Assembly: GCF_018100925.1 (NCBI RefSeq)
Contig: NZ_JAGJEH010000019.1
Span: 1-64,000, forward strand
Length of the DNA stretch: 64,000 nt
Direction of reading: 5' to 3'
Source of the DNA: Pseudoalteromonas luteoviolacea
GTDB taxonomy: Bacteria; Pseudomonadota; Gammaproteobacteria; Enterobacterales; Alteromonadaceae
Shown here: positions 31,338-40,145 of the stretch, piece by piece
Layout: the number at the start of each line of letters is the position of its first letter
Numbering within the stretch: the stretch's first letter is position 1
Translations under genes and position numbers: made by a program
Notes under the pieces: generated by a model
The model's database searches: none
What the model was told of the DNA's origin: nothing
The model's input: the letters and a program-made list of their open reading frames with translations, nothing else

Positions 31338-32726
31338 ATGTCAATTACAAAAGCTGATGAAATAAAACACCTAACCAATGCTCAGGTCGAGGAACTGTAT
31401 GATAAGTACATATCAGGAGAAAAAAACCAAACGCTCATTGCCGAATATAAGCTAACTTGCAGCCCTCAGAATTTGTATAAGGTGTTTCCACCAATCATTC
31501 AAAACGATGTAATCTGTCCCACTTGTAGTATCCCTATGTATGCACCAAGGCCGAGTAAAAGTTACAGAACATATCCTTACTTTTGTAGCAAGTGTCAACA
31601 TATCCGTCCCTTTTATGAAGAGAGTTATAATACCTGTACTTGTGCTGCTTGTACTCAGGAAAGATTGGATAAGAAAGCGCGTGAAGAGCAAGAAACAATA
31701 AACCTGATAAAACAGCAATTTGCGTTAGAGCAATATAGTAGCTATCCATACTCATCTCTGAATTTTATGGATAAGTGCTTTCTGCTAGCGCTTTGTCAGA
31801 TGCAAGAAGAGATTTGCAATAATGTTCTGCTTCCATTGTCATCATACTATATTCGATTCTCTCCAACGGATAAAATGGACGATGAAATCATACTATCACT
31901 CCATAAAAAACAGATCTTATTGGTAAATCCTGATTCACGGCTGGGTGCATTCTTTGGCTCGAGCGAACGTATGGGTTTTTATCATACTGCGGTAAGTTGG
32001 GTTATCAATATTGCTGACTCAAAAGGAAACCGGCTTACACTGGAAGAGTTATACGAAGCGCTACTTGCAGATTTATCAGCAACACCGAGTGAGGTATACA
32101 AAAATGACATCAAACATTTTATCTTTGAGCTGGCGGTAACAGAACTTGAAAGATATATAACTGAGCAGCTTGAAGCGCTCAGGCTCCCACCCCCTCCTGA
32201 AAAAACAAAACTTTCACTCAAAGAAATTTTGAATCACTTCTCTGTCGCTCAGGGATGCTATTTTTGTTTTCTATCTGCTAGAAAAGCGCAAGACTTCTAT
32301 TTAACGGGAGCGAAAAACAAAAACCACGCTGTTAATACAATCCCCAATAGGCTACTTAATTTAAAGAGTCGCGCTTTAATGGAAGAGTGGGATGTTAAAA
32401 ACTATAAATGGAACAGGGACACATCTTATTGTCAGTTGACCAATACATTCTATGAAGTATTGTGTCCAGATTGGCCAGAGGTGGGGTTTTCAGAGTGTCC
32501 CATGTCACTGTGGGAAAATGTTATCTCGCAGCGGTTCTCGTCTTCACAAAGCGATGAGAACATCTTTTCTTGCCCTGAGTGCGGTTCTGTCGATCACAGT
32601 TTTAGTGGGAATATGAAATTGCTCCTTATGACTTGCAACGGATGCGGCTTTGAGGCTGGATTTACAGAGCAGGGAGCAGAAGCAACTGAATCAGATATGA
32701 TTGAGAAGATTGAACACAGCACTTGA
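31338..32726 (+). CDS. Hypothetical protein with three Cys-rich zinc-binding segments, 462 aa
   Basis: The N-terminus is HTH-like (LTNAQVEELYDKYISGEKNQTLIAEYKL). Then two CxxC pairs (ICPTCSIPMY, YFCSKCQHIRP) and a third cluster (CTCAACTQERLDKKA) give one or two zinc ribbons at ~60-115. The middle (~150-390) is helical. The C-terminus has a further ribbon (FSCPECGSVDHSF, MTCNGCGFEAG). This architecture suggests nucleic-acid binding. I know no family with it. Partner of the 286-aa gene. Confidence 0.7.
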   Translation: MSITKADEIKHLTNAQVEELYDKYISGEKNQTLIAEYKLTCSPQNLYKVFPPIIQNDVICPTCSIPMYAPRPSKSYRTYPYFCSKCQHIRPFYEESYNTCTCAACTQERLDKKAREEQETINLIKQQFALEQYSSYPYSSLNFMDKCFLLALCQMQEEICNNVLLPLSSYYIRFSPTDKMDDEIILSLHKKQILLVNPDSRLGAFFGSSERMGFYHTAVSWVINIADSKGNRLTLEELYEALLADLSATPSEVYKNDIKHFIFELAVTELERYITEQLEALRLPPPPEKTKLSLKEILNHFSVAQGCYFCFLSARKAQDFYLTGAKNKNHAVNTIPNRLLNLKSRALMEEWDVKNYKWNRDTSYCQLTNTFYEVLCPDWPEVGFSECPMSLWENVISQRFSSSQSDENIFSCPECGSVDHSFSGNMKLLLMTCNGCGFEAGFTEQGAEATESDMIEKIEHST

Positions 32727-32753
32727 TCATAAAGTACTGGCCAAATACTCGGA

Positions 32754-32778
32754 GCCATCAAACATCGGGTTTGATGGC
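32754..32778 (+). other. Hairpin after the two-gene locus
   Basis: GCCATCAAAC/GTTTGATGGC, perfect 10-bp stem with a 5-nt loop, 28 bases after the stop codon. It lacks a following T-run, so it is a weak terminator or an mRNA 3'-end stabiliser. Nothing else is evident from 32780 to 33001. Confidence 0.5.
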
Positions 32779-33001
32779 ATAGCTCTATTACAAGATGGAG
32801 AGCATGTACGGGTTTTAAAACAATTTTATGTTTCATGTTTGTAATGGCCTGATACGTTTATGGAATCTAGTGTACTCAAATCTATTCACCTTAATTTCAG
32901 CTTTGTGTCCACTAAACCTCAACTATTTATGAAGCCAAGGCACTTTTTAGAACCCAGATAGCTATTTCTAATTGTTCAAGCAAAAACACAATAAAAAATA
33001 A

Positions 33002-33232
33002 CTATCGTATAGCATTGAAAACCGACTCTAAAAATTCAATTGTGATGCCAGAGGTAAATAAGAAATTCACGATCAATGCACTAATTAAAATCTTGAGTAG
33101 AGTGCAAACTAAAGCTAATTCCTTACCAGCTGTTTTTGCATCCGGATACACTCTGTTTAAGCAAGTCAAAAAGATAAAAACAACCGACCAAAAAGCAATT
33201 ATAATTAAAATAATCAGTAAAATATTAGACAT
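33002..33232 (-). CDS. Small membrane protein, 76 aa
   Basis: Strong AAGGGGGGAAA-ATG start. Two membrane spans (ILLIILIIIAFWSVVFIFLTC and LALVCTLLKILISALIVNFLF). An overlapping Lys/Ile-rich plus-strand frame is its shadow. Function unknown. Confidence 0.6.
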   Translation of the reverse strand: MSNILLIILIIIAFWSVVFIFLTCLNRVYPDAKTAGKELALVCTLLKILISALIVNFLFTSGITIEFLESVFNAIR

Positions 33233-33557
33233 TTTCCCCCCTTGTCTTGGGGGAGCGCACGCACATAAAATTTTGGAGCCCCCAATTATAGATTAGTCAG
33301 GAAAATGGATTTTTGCTTAAAAATAGTGGGGTTAAAAAACAAGTTTTTTTCAAGCCATTGAAATTTAACGAGTTTTATTTTATACTTTGTCAAGCAAAAA
33401 AATTGATTTTTTTTTGGTTTTTTCGATTTATCTATGACGATATAGGTAACCACTTCACGCCATGACCCACCCATTTCCACGGCCTTTTCAGTTATAGAAA
33501 TTTACGAAGTTAAAGGTAAATATTCACAGCTCTTCTTAGCTAGAAGTGATGCAATAA

Positions 33558-33574
33558 GTTACAGAATCAGTAAC
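33558..33574. promoter_or_regulatory. GTTACAGA-A-TCAGTAAC palindrome
   Basis: One mismatch in 17 bp. Region 33233-33690 otherwise contains no convincing gene; it is very AT-rich and holds the operator-flanked promoter described next. Confidence 0.6.
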
Positions 33575-33616
33575 TACTGAAAGCTGTTAATACCCAATGT
33601 TTAATTTAATTATTAA

Positions 33617-33675
33617 TGTATGAAAAAATACATTGAAACCTTCAATTAGAATGATATAGTGTACAAAAACATACA
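33617..33675 (+). promoter_or_regulatory. Promoter flanked by two TGTAT-N6-ATACA operators
   Basis: Perfect operator at 33617-33632, then -35 TTGAAA (33634), 16-bp spacer, -10 TATAGT (to 33660), then a one-mismatch operator TGTACAAAAACATACA at 33660-33675. Repressor bound at both would cover the promoter of the XRE gene at 33691. Confidence 0.75.
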
Positions 33676-33690
33676 CAGGATATAATTAAT

Positions 33691-33915
33691 ATGAATTATC
33701 AGATTTACAATAATCTCGTAGCAAAAACTATTCGTCGAGTCAGGAAAGAAAAGAATTGGACACAAGCAACTCTCGCAAAGAAGTTAAAAGTTGATCAAGC
33801 AACGATATCAAATTACGAATCAGCTAAAACTGAATGCACTGTAAGTGCATTAGTTCAATTGAAAGCTATCTTTGGAAAAGATTTTGACTGTATAGAGTTT
33901 CCTTTGAAAGACTAA
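33691..33915 (+). CDS. XRE-family (Cro/CI-type) repressor, 74 aa
   Basis: A single HTH domain: KTIRRVRKEKNWTQATLAKKLKVDQATISNYESAKTECTVSALVQLKAIFG, the complete Cro/CI five-helix outline with little else. Its promoter is bracketed by two TGTAT-N6-ATACA operators, so it is one of the best candidates for the protein that reads this motif, alongside KorA and the double-RHH protein at 43791. Confidence 0.85.
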   Translation: MNYQIYNNLVAKTIRRVRKEKNWTQATLAKKLKVDQATISNYESAKTECTVSALVQLKAIFGKDFDCIEFPLKD

Positions 33916-33998
33916 ATAAAGGTACAAATAAGTGTATTAGAAGTGCTCTTTATAAGCACACCTAATATTTTGAGCTATCTCAACATAGTAGGAAAAAA

Positions 33999-34466
33999 AT
34001 GGACTTACATACAGCATTTTTTGCAACCTTTTCAATCGTTTTAATAACCCAGTTATTGAAACAAGTGCTGCCTAATTGTTTTGCTTTCCCCTGGCAATTG
34101 GGGTTACACGAAATAGTACCTAAAAAATACATACAACATAGGTGGTTTAAAGATACAAACTCGTTATTTTACTTCAGTAAAGATGAAATAATATTTCATA
34201 CATTCCCACTCTTAAGCCAATCTAATTTAAGGTATGTAGCATTACTAGGAGGCTTGAATATGTGGATGTTTCTAAATGTCGGCATTGACGTTATTAACAT
34301 TGCATTTGAATGGATTTCATCCTTTCTAATAACAGTAGCTCTTTTTATGGTGCCCTTTAAAATAGTTTTTTCCAGAACAGGATTTAACCCTGATTATATA
34401 GTTTTAATATCCTTTGATCTTATTGGCTACCTTATAGCTTTGCAGTTTGTCATGGTAAGTTTTTAA
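33999..34466 (+). CDS. Membrane protein, 155 aa
   Basis: MDLHTAFFATFSIVLITQLLKQVL... with about four hydrophobic segments (first at 6-22, two around 72-120, one at the C-terminus). GTAGGAAAAAA precedes the ATG. Not recognised. First of five small plus-strand genes. Confidence 0.55.
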   Translation: MDLHTAFFATFSIVLITQLLKQVLPNCFAFPWQLGLHEIVPKKYIQHRWFKDTNSLFYFSKDEIIFHTFPLLSQSNLRYVALLGGLNMWMFLNVGIDVINIAFEWISSFLITVALFMVPFKIVFSRTGFNPDYIVLISFDLIGYLIALQFVMVSF

Positions 34467-34605
34467 AGCTGAGAACATTTTAGCGAGCTGGCCATACAGC
34501 TCTAGTTGAATCTTGTAGCAGTTGTCATGAGCACAAAAATGGCTTTAGGCCATATACCCGTAACCATTTAACTTTAATCATGTGGCACATGAATAAGAGG
34601 CAAGG

Positions 34606-34842
34606 ATGAGTTCAAATATTAAAATAGCATCAATTTTTATTATGTCATTTTTCAGCCTATGGTTTTGGCAGCTTGGGATGTTTGCTATTCCAGAAGATAT
34701 AGATGTATCTAACATGTTACGTAGTTGGTTTAACCCAGGCGTGAAAGCATTTCCAACTATCGTATCAATAGCTTGTTTTTTTGCTGCAAACTATTTCATA
34801 TTGAAAAATAACAATGACAAAAAAGCCAATGAAAACCTATGA
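34606..34842 (+). CDS. Small membrane protein, 78 aa
   Basis: AGAGGCAAGG-ATG start. Two membrane spans (IKIASIFIMSFFSLWFWQLGMF and AFPTIVSIACFFAANYFIL) and a Lys/Asn-rich tail. Function unknown. Confidence 0.55.
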   Translation: MSSNIKIASIFIMSFFSLWFWQLGMFAIPEDIDVSNMLRSWFNPGVKAFPTIVSIACFFAANYFILKNNNDKKANENL

Positions 34843-34914
34843 AAATTTGCAGTACCTATAGATAGTTACACTTCTTTGAGTTCACATAAACCAAAAAATG
34901 ATAAGGAATTAAAT

Positions 34915-35169
34915 ATGATATTAATCAAGCTATTAGTGATTTGCATTGGGGTTATCTTTGCTTTCCGAGTTTTAAAATGGGAAGAGGGTGGTGGACTGTA
35001 TTATGCTAAGTACCCGGTAGCTAAAGCAATGGATAAAATGTCATCAACAGGTGAGCTTGATGGCGTTGATATCGAAATGGCTATAGCGGATATTGACTAC
35101 AGCAAACCGAGATCAACTCATGCAGCCCAGTTTCGTTCGAATGTGCTAAAGCAAAAAAATAAAGTTTAA
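34915..35169 (+). CDS. Small membrane-anchored protein, 84 aa
   Basis: Start MILIKLLVICIGVIFAF at 34915 from GATAAGGAATTAAAT; an in-frame TTG at 34876 has no RBS. One N-terminal membrane span, then a polar domain (DKMSSTGELDGVDIEMAIADIDYSKPRS). Function unknown. Confidence 0.5.
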   Translation: MILIKLLVICIGVIFAFRVLKWEEGGGLYYAKYPVAKAMDKMSSTGELDGVDIEMAIADIDYSKPRSTHAAQFRSNVLKQKNKV

Positions 35170-35225
35170 GGAATTGATTTATGAACAAGTGCTTAATCAT
35201 GTGAGAAATGAATAAGGATGAAGAA

Positions 35226-35507
35226 ATGAGGTTGAGTGCAATTCAAAAAGATGTATTGTTCATACTATATGCAATTGAGCAAAAAGGAAACTCTAAGCCA
35301 GTACCAAGCGTAGTCGTTTGGAATATGATAAATAAGAGCAGAACATCGGACGTTTTTGATACTAATTTTAGGGCTTCATGTCATAAATTAAGTGAGCACA
35401 AAATGATAGATAAATATCGCTCACACTCTCTCAAACTAGCGTGGAGCTTATCTGAGTTGGGCCGCAACAAAGCAGCTGAAATCTATCGAGCAAGAATAAA
35501 CACATAA
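35226..35507 (+). CDS. Winged-helix-like protein, 93 aa
   Basis: Start MRLSAIQKDVLFILYAIEQ at 35226, which has AAGGA upstream; ATG 35208 lacks one. Helical start, NFRASCHKLSEHKMIDKY as possible recognition helix, LKLAWSLSELGRNKAAEIY as wing and closing helix. Probably DNA-binding. Confidence 0.55.
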   Translation: MRLSAIQKDVLFILYAIEQKGNSKPVPSVVVWNMINKSRTSDVFDTNFRASCHKLSEHKMIDKYRSHSLKLAWSLSELGRNKAAEIYRARINT

Positions 35508-35519
35508 AAGGAGTTTTGC

Positions 35520-35999
35520 ATGATATTTAAACATTACATTTCTAAGCTTTTTAAAAGCGAGCAGATTCGAGCTAACGAAGACTTAATTGAGCAATTAAGA
35601 AGTGTTTACTACTTATACAGGGAGAGCAACCAATATGCGTTAGTAAATATTGAGTTTGTCAAAGAAGCGTTATTACTATTTCGATCTCTTTATACACAGT
35701 TAGATGTATTGAAAGATAGCTATGAATTCAGACGTCGGCTTATCGATCAAGGGCAAATCGAGGGGGATATAGAAGAAGTTATACGCCCCATAGAAAAGCT
35801 TATAGTTAACACCTTGAAATGGTTAGATGAACAAGAGCAACTTGATGCTAGCCAAGCTGAAAATATCTTACATAATTTATATTACATTATAGAACTTCAC
35901 TCATTTGATAAAAATGCCAAACCTATTTTCAATCAGGTTGAAATTTTTTGTAAAAAAGTGACGGATCAGGGAGTTTTAAAGGCGGCTACTTTGGAATAG
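35520..35999 (+). CDS. Helical hypothetical protein, 159 aa
   Basis: AAAAGGAGTTTTGC-ATG start. Nearly all-helical and acidic (SEQIRANEDLIEQLRSVYYLYRES..., LKWLDEQEQLDASQAENILHNLYY). Follows the winged-helix gene by 12 bases. Function unknown. Confidence 0.55.
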   Translation: MIFKHYISKLFKSEQIRANEDLIEQLRSVYYLYRESNQYALVNIEFVKEALLLFRSLYTQLDVLKDSYEFRRRLIDQGQIEGDIEEVIRPIEKLIVNTLKWLDEQEQLDASQAENILHNLYYIIELHSFDKNAKPIFNQVEIFCKKVTDQGVLKAATLE

Positions 36000-36126
36000 T
36001 GAGATATAGAAAGTAACAGTATGATATTCTTTTATTTTCTCATTTTTCGATAACAAAAAATATAAAAAGAGCAGGCATGATAACATGTAGAAAAATACGA
36101 GAAGTAGAGGTTTTTGCGCGTTATCA

Positions 36127-36259
36127 TGTAGACTTTTACGACTGATTAATGAATGTAGAAGTAATTCTCTACACTTTAGAGCAAAAACAGTCGTAAATTA
36201 CTACACAATAGGCCTGTTTATCGCAATTCTCTACGTTTTAGAGTGTGTACAGTCGTTTT
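36127..36259. repeat. Direct and inverted repeats beside the resolvase gene
   Basis: AATTCTCTAC-N-TTTAGAG..ACAGTCGT occurs at 36163-36195 and 36225-36257, a 62-bp period, each with a CTCTA/TAGAG stem. TTTACGACTG (36135-36144) is the inverse of CAGTCGTAAA (36188-36197). It lies between the 159-aa gene and the 3' end of the resolvase gene; candidate recombination (res) or regulatory site. Confidence 0.45.
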
Positions 36260-36286
36260 TTCATACACATTTACATACATTTCAGC

Positions 36287-36913
36287 CTAGCTACCGTTTT
36301 TTAATAGCTTAGACACTTTTGAAATGGTAGTGCGTGAACAGCCTAATATATGCTGAATGTAGTCATACGATTTATTGTCTATCAACATTCCCTCAATTTT
36401 TTTCCGTAATTCCAAGTCTACTGGTCGACCACGGTAACGCCCTTCAGATTTAGCTTTATTTATACCTTCTTTTTGGCGTCTTCTGCGATCTTCATAGTCT
36501 TTTCTTGCAATGGCGGCTAGCATATCAAGCATGAGATCATTGATGGCCGATAGCATACGTTCCGTAAATTCATCATTAACTACTGCAAATTGGTGACTAG
36601 TTGGTAAGTCTAGTGAGACAACCCTTAATCCCTTATCTTTTATAATAGACTTGAGTGAGTACCAATCATCATCTTTTAACCTCGATATACGATCTATTTG
36701 CTCCACCAGGAGAATATCGCCTTTTTGAGCTATCTCAAGCAACCTAAAAAGTTCAGGCCGATCAAGTTTTGCTCCGGACTCATTTTCTGCAAAGAACGCT
36801 GAAATGCTCAAACTATGCTCATCTGCAAATTGAATTAATGCCCCTTTGGCACGAGCTTTATCTTGTTCAATTGTCGACGCTCTTAAGTAGGCGTATGTAC
36901 GGAATTTACTCAT
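36287..36913 (-). CDS. Serine recombinase (resolvase/invertase family)
   Basis: A 208-aa resolvase. Catalytic Ser in YAYLRASTIEQDKARAKG (S13-T14 zone), GAKLDRPELFRLLEIAQKGDILLVEQIDRISR matching the family core with its arginines, and a C-terminal HTH (GRYRGRPVDLELRKKIEGMLIDNKSYDYIQHILGCSRTTISKVSKLL). Probably resolves plasmid multimers or was brought by a transposon; no transposase is nearby. An inverted repeat TAGTCCATT/AATGGACTA (36922-36930, 36979-36987) upstream of the gene may be part of its site. Confidence 0.9.
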   Translation of the reverse strand: MSKFRTYAYLRASTIEQDKARAKGALIQFADEHSLSISAFFAENESGAKLDRPELFRLLEIAQKGDILLVEQIDRISRLKDDDWYSLKSIIKDKGLRVVSLDLPTSHQFAVVNDEFTERMLSAINDLMLDMLAAIARKDYEDRRRRQKEGINKAKSEGRYRGRPVDLELRKKIEGMLIDNKSYDYIQHILGCSRTTISKVSKLLKNGS

Positions 36914-36921
36914 ATAAGAAA

Positions 36922-36987
36922 TAGTCCATTTTACATAGTTTATTTAATTCAGTTCATTATACATGGTATTTATCATTTAATGGACTA
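36922..36987. repeat. 9-bp inverted repeat upstream of the resolvase gene
   Basis: TAGTCCATT and AATGGACTA, perfect, 48 bp apart, directly upstream of the resolvase ATG. Could be operator or res half-sites. From 36990 to 37308 I see nothing else I can support. Confidence 0.4.
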
Positions 36988-37308
36988 GCAAAACATTGAA
37001 TTGACTAGAGTCTACTTTAGGTATACCCAAAAAACACTATCATTAGACTAGGTTCTTGGCTAAATGATGAGAAGGTGCCCAAAAATTAGTAGAAGCAGAT
37101 TTAAAGTGCATATGGAAAAAATTCGTTAACACCTAGAGATTAACAAAGCGATACTTTAAATATGCACTTATAAAGCCTTTCCTTATACATGTCCTGTACA
37201 TTTAACAGACCGGACATCAAAAGATAGTCAAGAAACATTGAAACAACGTATACAAGATGTTAAATTTGTAATTTAATGATGAAATTTTAAAATGGACTGT
37301 GCACAACC

Positions 37309-37689
37309 ATGCAAGCGGATAAAGATACAAAAGCTTTTAAAAGTGACATTGACCTGTTACAAAGCCCATTTGATCCCGCTAACGTTCAATATATGCGATT
37401 GTCTTTAGGCATGACATTGAGACAATTTGCGAAAGAAGTTGCCACAATATCTCACCAAACAGTGGCAAACTGGGAGTCAGGATCCACGACACCTTCAGAA
37501 TCTCACTATAGAGCGTGTGTGCAAAACTATTTAAAAAAAAGGCATAACAATAAAAAAATACCTCTTCAAAATATGTTGTTTAACCCCCATACTCTATCCT
37601 ACATAAGGTCATCATTTAGAAAGCTAAATAATGATGAGAAACAGGACTTCATAAAACAAATTTCTGATGAGGGTGACAATCATGAATAA
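37309..37689 (+). CDS. XRE-family regulator, 126 aa (paralogue of 42458-42829)
   Basis: N-terminal acidic segment (SDIDLLQSPFDPANVQYMRLSLGMT), HTH RQFAKEVATISHQTVANWESG, then a second conserved segment LFNPHTLSYIRSSFRKLN. The gene at 42458 has the same three parts, so the two are paralogues. Its last bases overlap the start of the 53-aa peptide gene. Confidence 0.75.
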   Translation: MQADKDTKAFKSDIDLLQSPFDPANVQYMRLSLGMTLRQFAKEVATISHQTVANWESGSTTPSESHYRACVQNYLKKRHNNKKIPLQNMLFNPHTLSYIRSSFRKLNNDEKQDFIKQISDEGDNHE

Positions 37690-37843
37690 GAAACAATCTA
37701 ATAAAAAAAAGTTAATTTTGAAGAAATCAGTTTTAAAACAAGTTGTTGGCGCAAATAATAGTGGAGGAAATCAAGGTTCTGAACCACAATTCGCTATATT
37801 CCCGCCACTATACGATTTAAAAATAATTGAAAAAAAGCCATGA
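37682..37843 (+). CDS. Small peptide, 53 aa, leader-peptide-like N-terminus
   Basis: ATG overlaps the XRE gene end (ATGAATAA). The N-terminal half is Lys/Leu-rich (KKKLILKKSVLKQVVGANNSGG), resembling leader peptides of ribosomally made peptides that end in a Gly motif; the rest is NQGSEPQFAIFPPLYDLKII. No modifying enzyme or peptidase-transporter is nearby, only a membrane protein at 37852. It could equally be a partner or antagonist of that protein. Confidence 0.45.
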   Translation: MNKKQSNKKKLILKKSVLKQVVGANNSGGNQGSEPQFAIFPPLYDLKIIEKKP

Positions 37844-37851
37844 GATAAAAT

Positions 37852-38439
37852 ATGGAAGTTATTATAAATTTTTTGAATGCAGATGGTAACTGGGTGGTTC
37901 TCACTAACTTTCTTTTAGTATCTTTGATTGCTATATGTAATAGGAAGGATGGTCATAGAATATACATAGCCACATCGATATTAGCAGTTTATATTTTAAA
38001 CATATTCTTATATAGAACAATACCATACAATCTTATATATAATCAGTTATATTATAGCTTGATGGATTTGTTGGTAATTCTACTTCTAACTTATAGGGTA
38101 AGAATTCTTAAGATATCAGGCGCTGTATTTGGAACAAAACCGATTTCTGGTGTGTTTAGCAATAACCATACTGCGAAACAAGAAAAAGCAATAATATTCT
38201 TTTTTTCGTTTTCTATTTTTATGAATTTTCTGATGATTACAGAACACATTGTACGCCATCCAGAGCTAGTTGGTTTAGATGAGTCTCTGGCGTATTACAG
38301 TGTATTGATATTTAACAGTTATCCATACCTAATAATGGGGCAGTCTATATTGTTGGCAATAACATACTTCACTATGACTGTAGATGGCTTTGTCATCCGG
38401 AAAGTAAAGAATAATCCTGAACTAGAATTAAGACTTTAG
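37852..38439 (+). CDS. Polytopic membrane protein, 195 aa
   Basis: About five hydrophobic segments (e.g. WVVLTNFLLVSLIAIC, YIATSILAVYILNIFL, AIIFFFSFSIFMNFLMI, ILLAITYFTMTVDGFVI). Eight bases after the 53-aa gene; the XRE, peptide and membrane genes appear to form an operon. Function unknown. Confidence 0.55.
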   Translation: MEVIINFLNADGNWVVLTNFLLVSLIAICNRKDGHRIYIATSILAVYILNIFLYRTIPYNLIYNQLYYSLMDLLVILLLTYRVRILKISGAVFGTKPISGVFSNNHTAKQEKAIIFFFSFSIFMNFLMITEHIVRHPELVGLDESLAYYSVLIFNSYPYLIMGQSILLAITYFTMTVDGFVIRKVKNNPELELRL

Positions 38440-38485
38440 TTACAATTGCACGCTCTGATTGAAAAATTGGAGTGTGCTAACTCCC

Positions 38486-40063
38486 CTAAAAAGGAACATA
38501 ACTTTTAAGAGCAGAGCAATTCGTAATATCCAGTTCACTCCTAGCTCGAGTTGCTGCAATGTAAATTAGAACACCATCATTGTACTTAAATTGCTCATCT
38601 TCTTTAGAAATAAAATCACTAGAAAGACGAACATTTTCAAACTCCATAAATTTTGTTGCTTTTGCACTTCCGATCAATACGGCCGCGTTGTCTTTACTTT
38701 GTTTTATAGCAAACTGAATTGCTTTGAGTAATGTATTAAGGCTGTAAGTTTTAGTAACACACGCAAACTCGCGCATTGAATAACCACTAGAGGTTTCAAT
38801 AAAGTCATAAACTTCTTGTTCAGTTGAAAATCGTCTTAATACTTGATGTGATGTAGTCCCTCTTTGCTTAATTGAGTATAAGCCTTCGATAAATTGATGA
38901 AGAGGCTCAAGATCATCTAAAACAGCAAACGACATATCTAAATTAATTGCGTGAATGATTTCATGTACAAGACCAGAAGTGTTGTGACAAATAACAGCGT
39001 TTTGTAAAGGATTATGCTTTAAATCAGTTTGAAGGTCTGAAGTACTTTCATAAGAAACTAAATCTATGGGGGTATCCAAAAAATGAGCGGCGATATAATT
39101 AATAATGCCAACTGTTCTTTTCGTATGACGGTATGTTGTTTTTAGAGCTATATAATCGACACCTGGAACATTATTTAGTTTAAAAAGAGATGACATTTTG
39201 AGAGATTGAAGAGGATCGCCAACGATAACCTTCTGACCTGTTTGAGCAAGGATAACTTTTAAAAGTAGGGGATGTAACTCTTGATAATTGTCGATAAAAA
39301 TAATATCAGCATGTAATTTAGGACTCGATAAAAACCATAGCTTCATTAACATTGAATAAGTAACTTTACAGAGATTTAAACAATGACAGACATTCTCCCA
39401 ATACTCTTGAGAATAGCGAAGTATCAAAGAACTCACATCGTTCTTGATAGATTTTCTTAGATAAAGCGGAAGTTTAACGTGTTCACTAGAAAGAACCGCA
39501 TCTTCACTGAGACAAAATGAATCTAGAGTTGAAATGATAGAACGAATAAACTTATCTCGACTAACACCATGAACACTTTTAATAGAACAAATATGTTCTA
39601 TATCTGAAGGTTTAAGCCAGTTTTGTATACGATTACGGTAGCGCTCACCAGAAAATTGATAGCAAAAACTGAACTGTGTAATAATTTGAATATTACGAAG
39701 AAATCGACCACTTACCATTTTCTTTAATGAACTAGACGAAACAAATACAAGACCTTGTTTAAACGAAGGTAACTGTTGAGCATAAGATGACAATAACGAT
39801 GTCTTTGATGTACCAGCTCCACCATCCAAAATAAGCGAAGAACCCTTTTTTAATAGAGATAAGATATATACCTGCTCTGAACTAGGGGAAAAACCACTTA
39901 TAAAAAACGGCCTAGAACTATCTTGAGGAATAATTACAGAATCTGTAACCTGTGAGTGATAATTTAAAAAGTAACTTATCGCTTGATCATAATTAACTTT
40001 ATGAACATCACAATAATCATTAAGCATTCTTAAAGTGTTTAATGTTAAAGAAGCACTTGGCAT
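38486..40063 (-). CDS. SF1 (UvrD/Rep-like) DNA helicase, divergent
   Basis: 525 aa from MPSASLTLNTLRM at 40063, which has GGGGG upstream; the extension to 40111 runs through an operator and is not preferred. Walker A is LILDGGAGTSKTSLL, the DEXQ position reads IIFIDNYQELHP, then IVGDPLQSL and C-terminal motif VI LIYIAATRARSELDI. GTSKT for GTGKT and DNYQ for DEAQ show drift in key motifs, so activity is uncertain. Adjacent to the primase gene in the same direction, making a replication-type pair. Confidence 0.75.
   Translation of the reverse strand: MPSASLTLNTLRMLNDYCDVHKVNYDQAISYFLNYHSQVTDSVIIPQDSSRPFFISGFSPSSEQVYILSLLKKGSSLILDGGAGTSKTSLLSSYAQQLPSFKQGLVFVSSSSLKKMVSGRFLRNIQIITQFSFCYQFSGERYRNRIQNWLKPSDIEHICSIKSVHGVSRDKFIRSIISTLDSFCLSEDAVLSSEHVKLPLYLRKSIKNDVSSLILRYSQEYWENVCHCLNLCKVTYSMLMKLWFLSSPKLHADIIFIDNYQELHPLLLKVILAQTGQKVIVGDPLQSLKMSSLFKLNNVPGVDYIALKTTYRHTKRTVGIINYIAAHFLDTPIDLVSYESTSDLQTDLKHNPLQNAVICHNTSGLVHEIIHAINLDMSFAVLDDLEPLHQFIEGLYSIKQRGTTSHQVLRRFSTEQEVYDFIETSSGYSMREFACVTKTYSLNTLLKAIQFAIKQSKDNAAVLIGSAKATKFMEFENVRLSSDFISKEDEQFKYNDGVLIYIAATRARSELDITNCSALKSYVPF
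39933..39949. promoter_or_regulatory. ATTACAGA-A-TCTGTAAC palindrome inside the helicase gene
   Basis: 16 of 17 positions match, within the coding sequence. May be a true intragenic site, as some parS sites are, or chance. Confidence 0.45.
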
Positions 40064-40073
40064 ACCAACCCCC

Positions 40074-40089
40074 TGTATAAATTCGTACA
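40074..40089. promoter_or_regulatory. TGTAT-N6-GTACA operator (one mismatch) before the helicase start
   Basis: Ends about ten bases before the preferred helicase ATG, overlapping the would-be N-terminal extension; this supports the shorter reading of that gene. Confidence 0.6.
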
Positions 40090-40145
40090 TCAAAGATAAT
40101 ACTTTAAACACCGCAGTTCAAATGAGCTCATTAATAAGGGGCGCA

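Noticed and set aside
33015..33296. 93-aa plus-strand ORF
   Set aside because: Opposite the small membrane gene at 33002-33232, which has a strong RBS and two clear membrane spans.
33286..33480. 64-aa minus-strand ORF
   Set aside because: Low-complexity Lys/Phe/Asn-rich product in AT-rich intergenic DNA without RBS.
36262..36281. CATACACATTTACATACAT as an operator copy
   Set aside because: Two half-sites in direct rather than inverted orientation; does not fit TGTAT-N6-ATACA.
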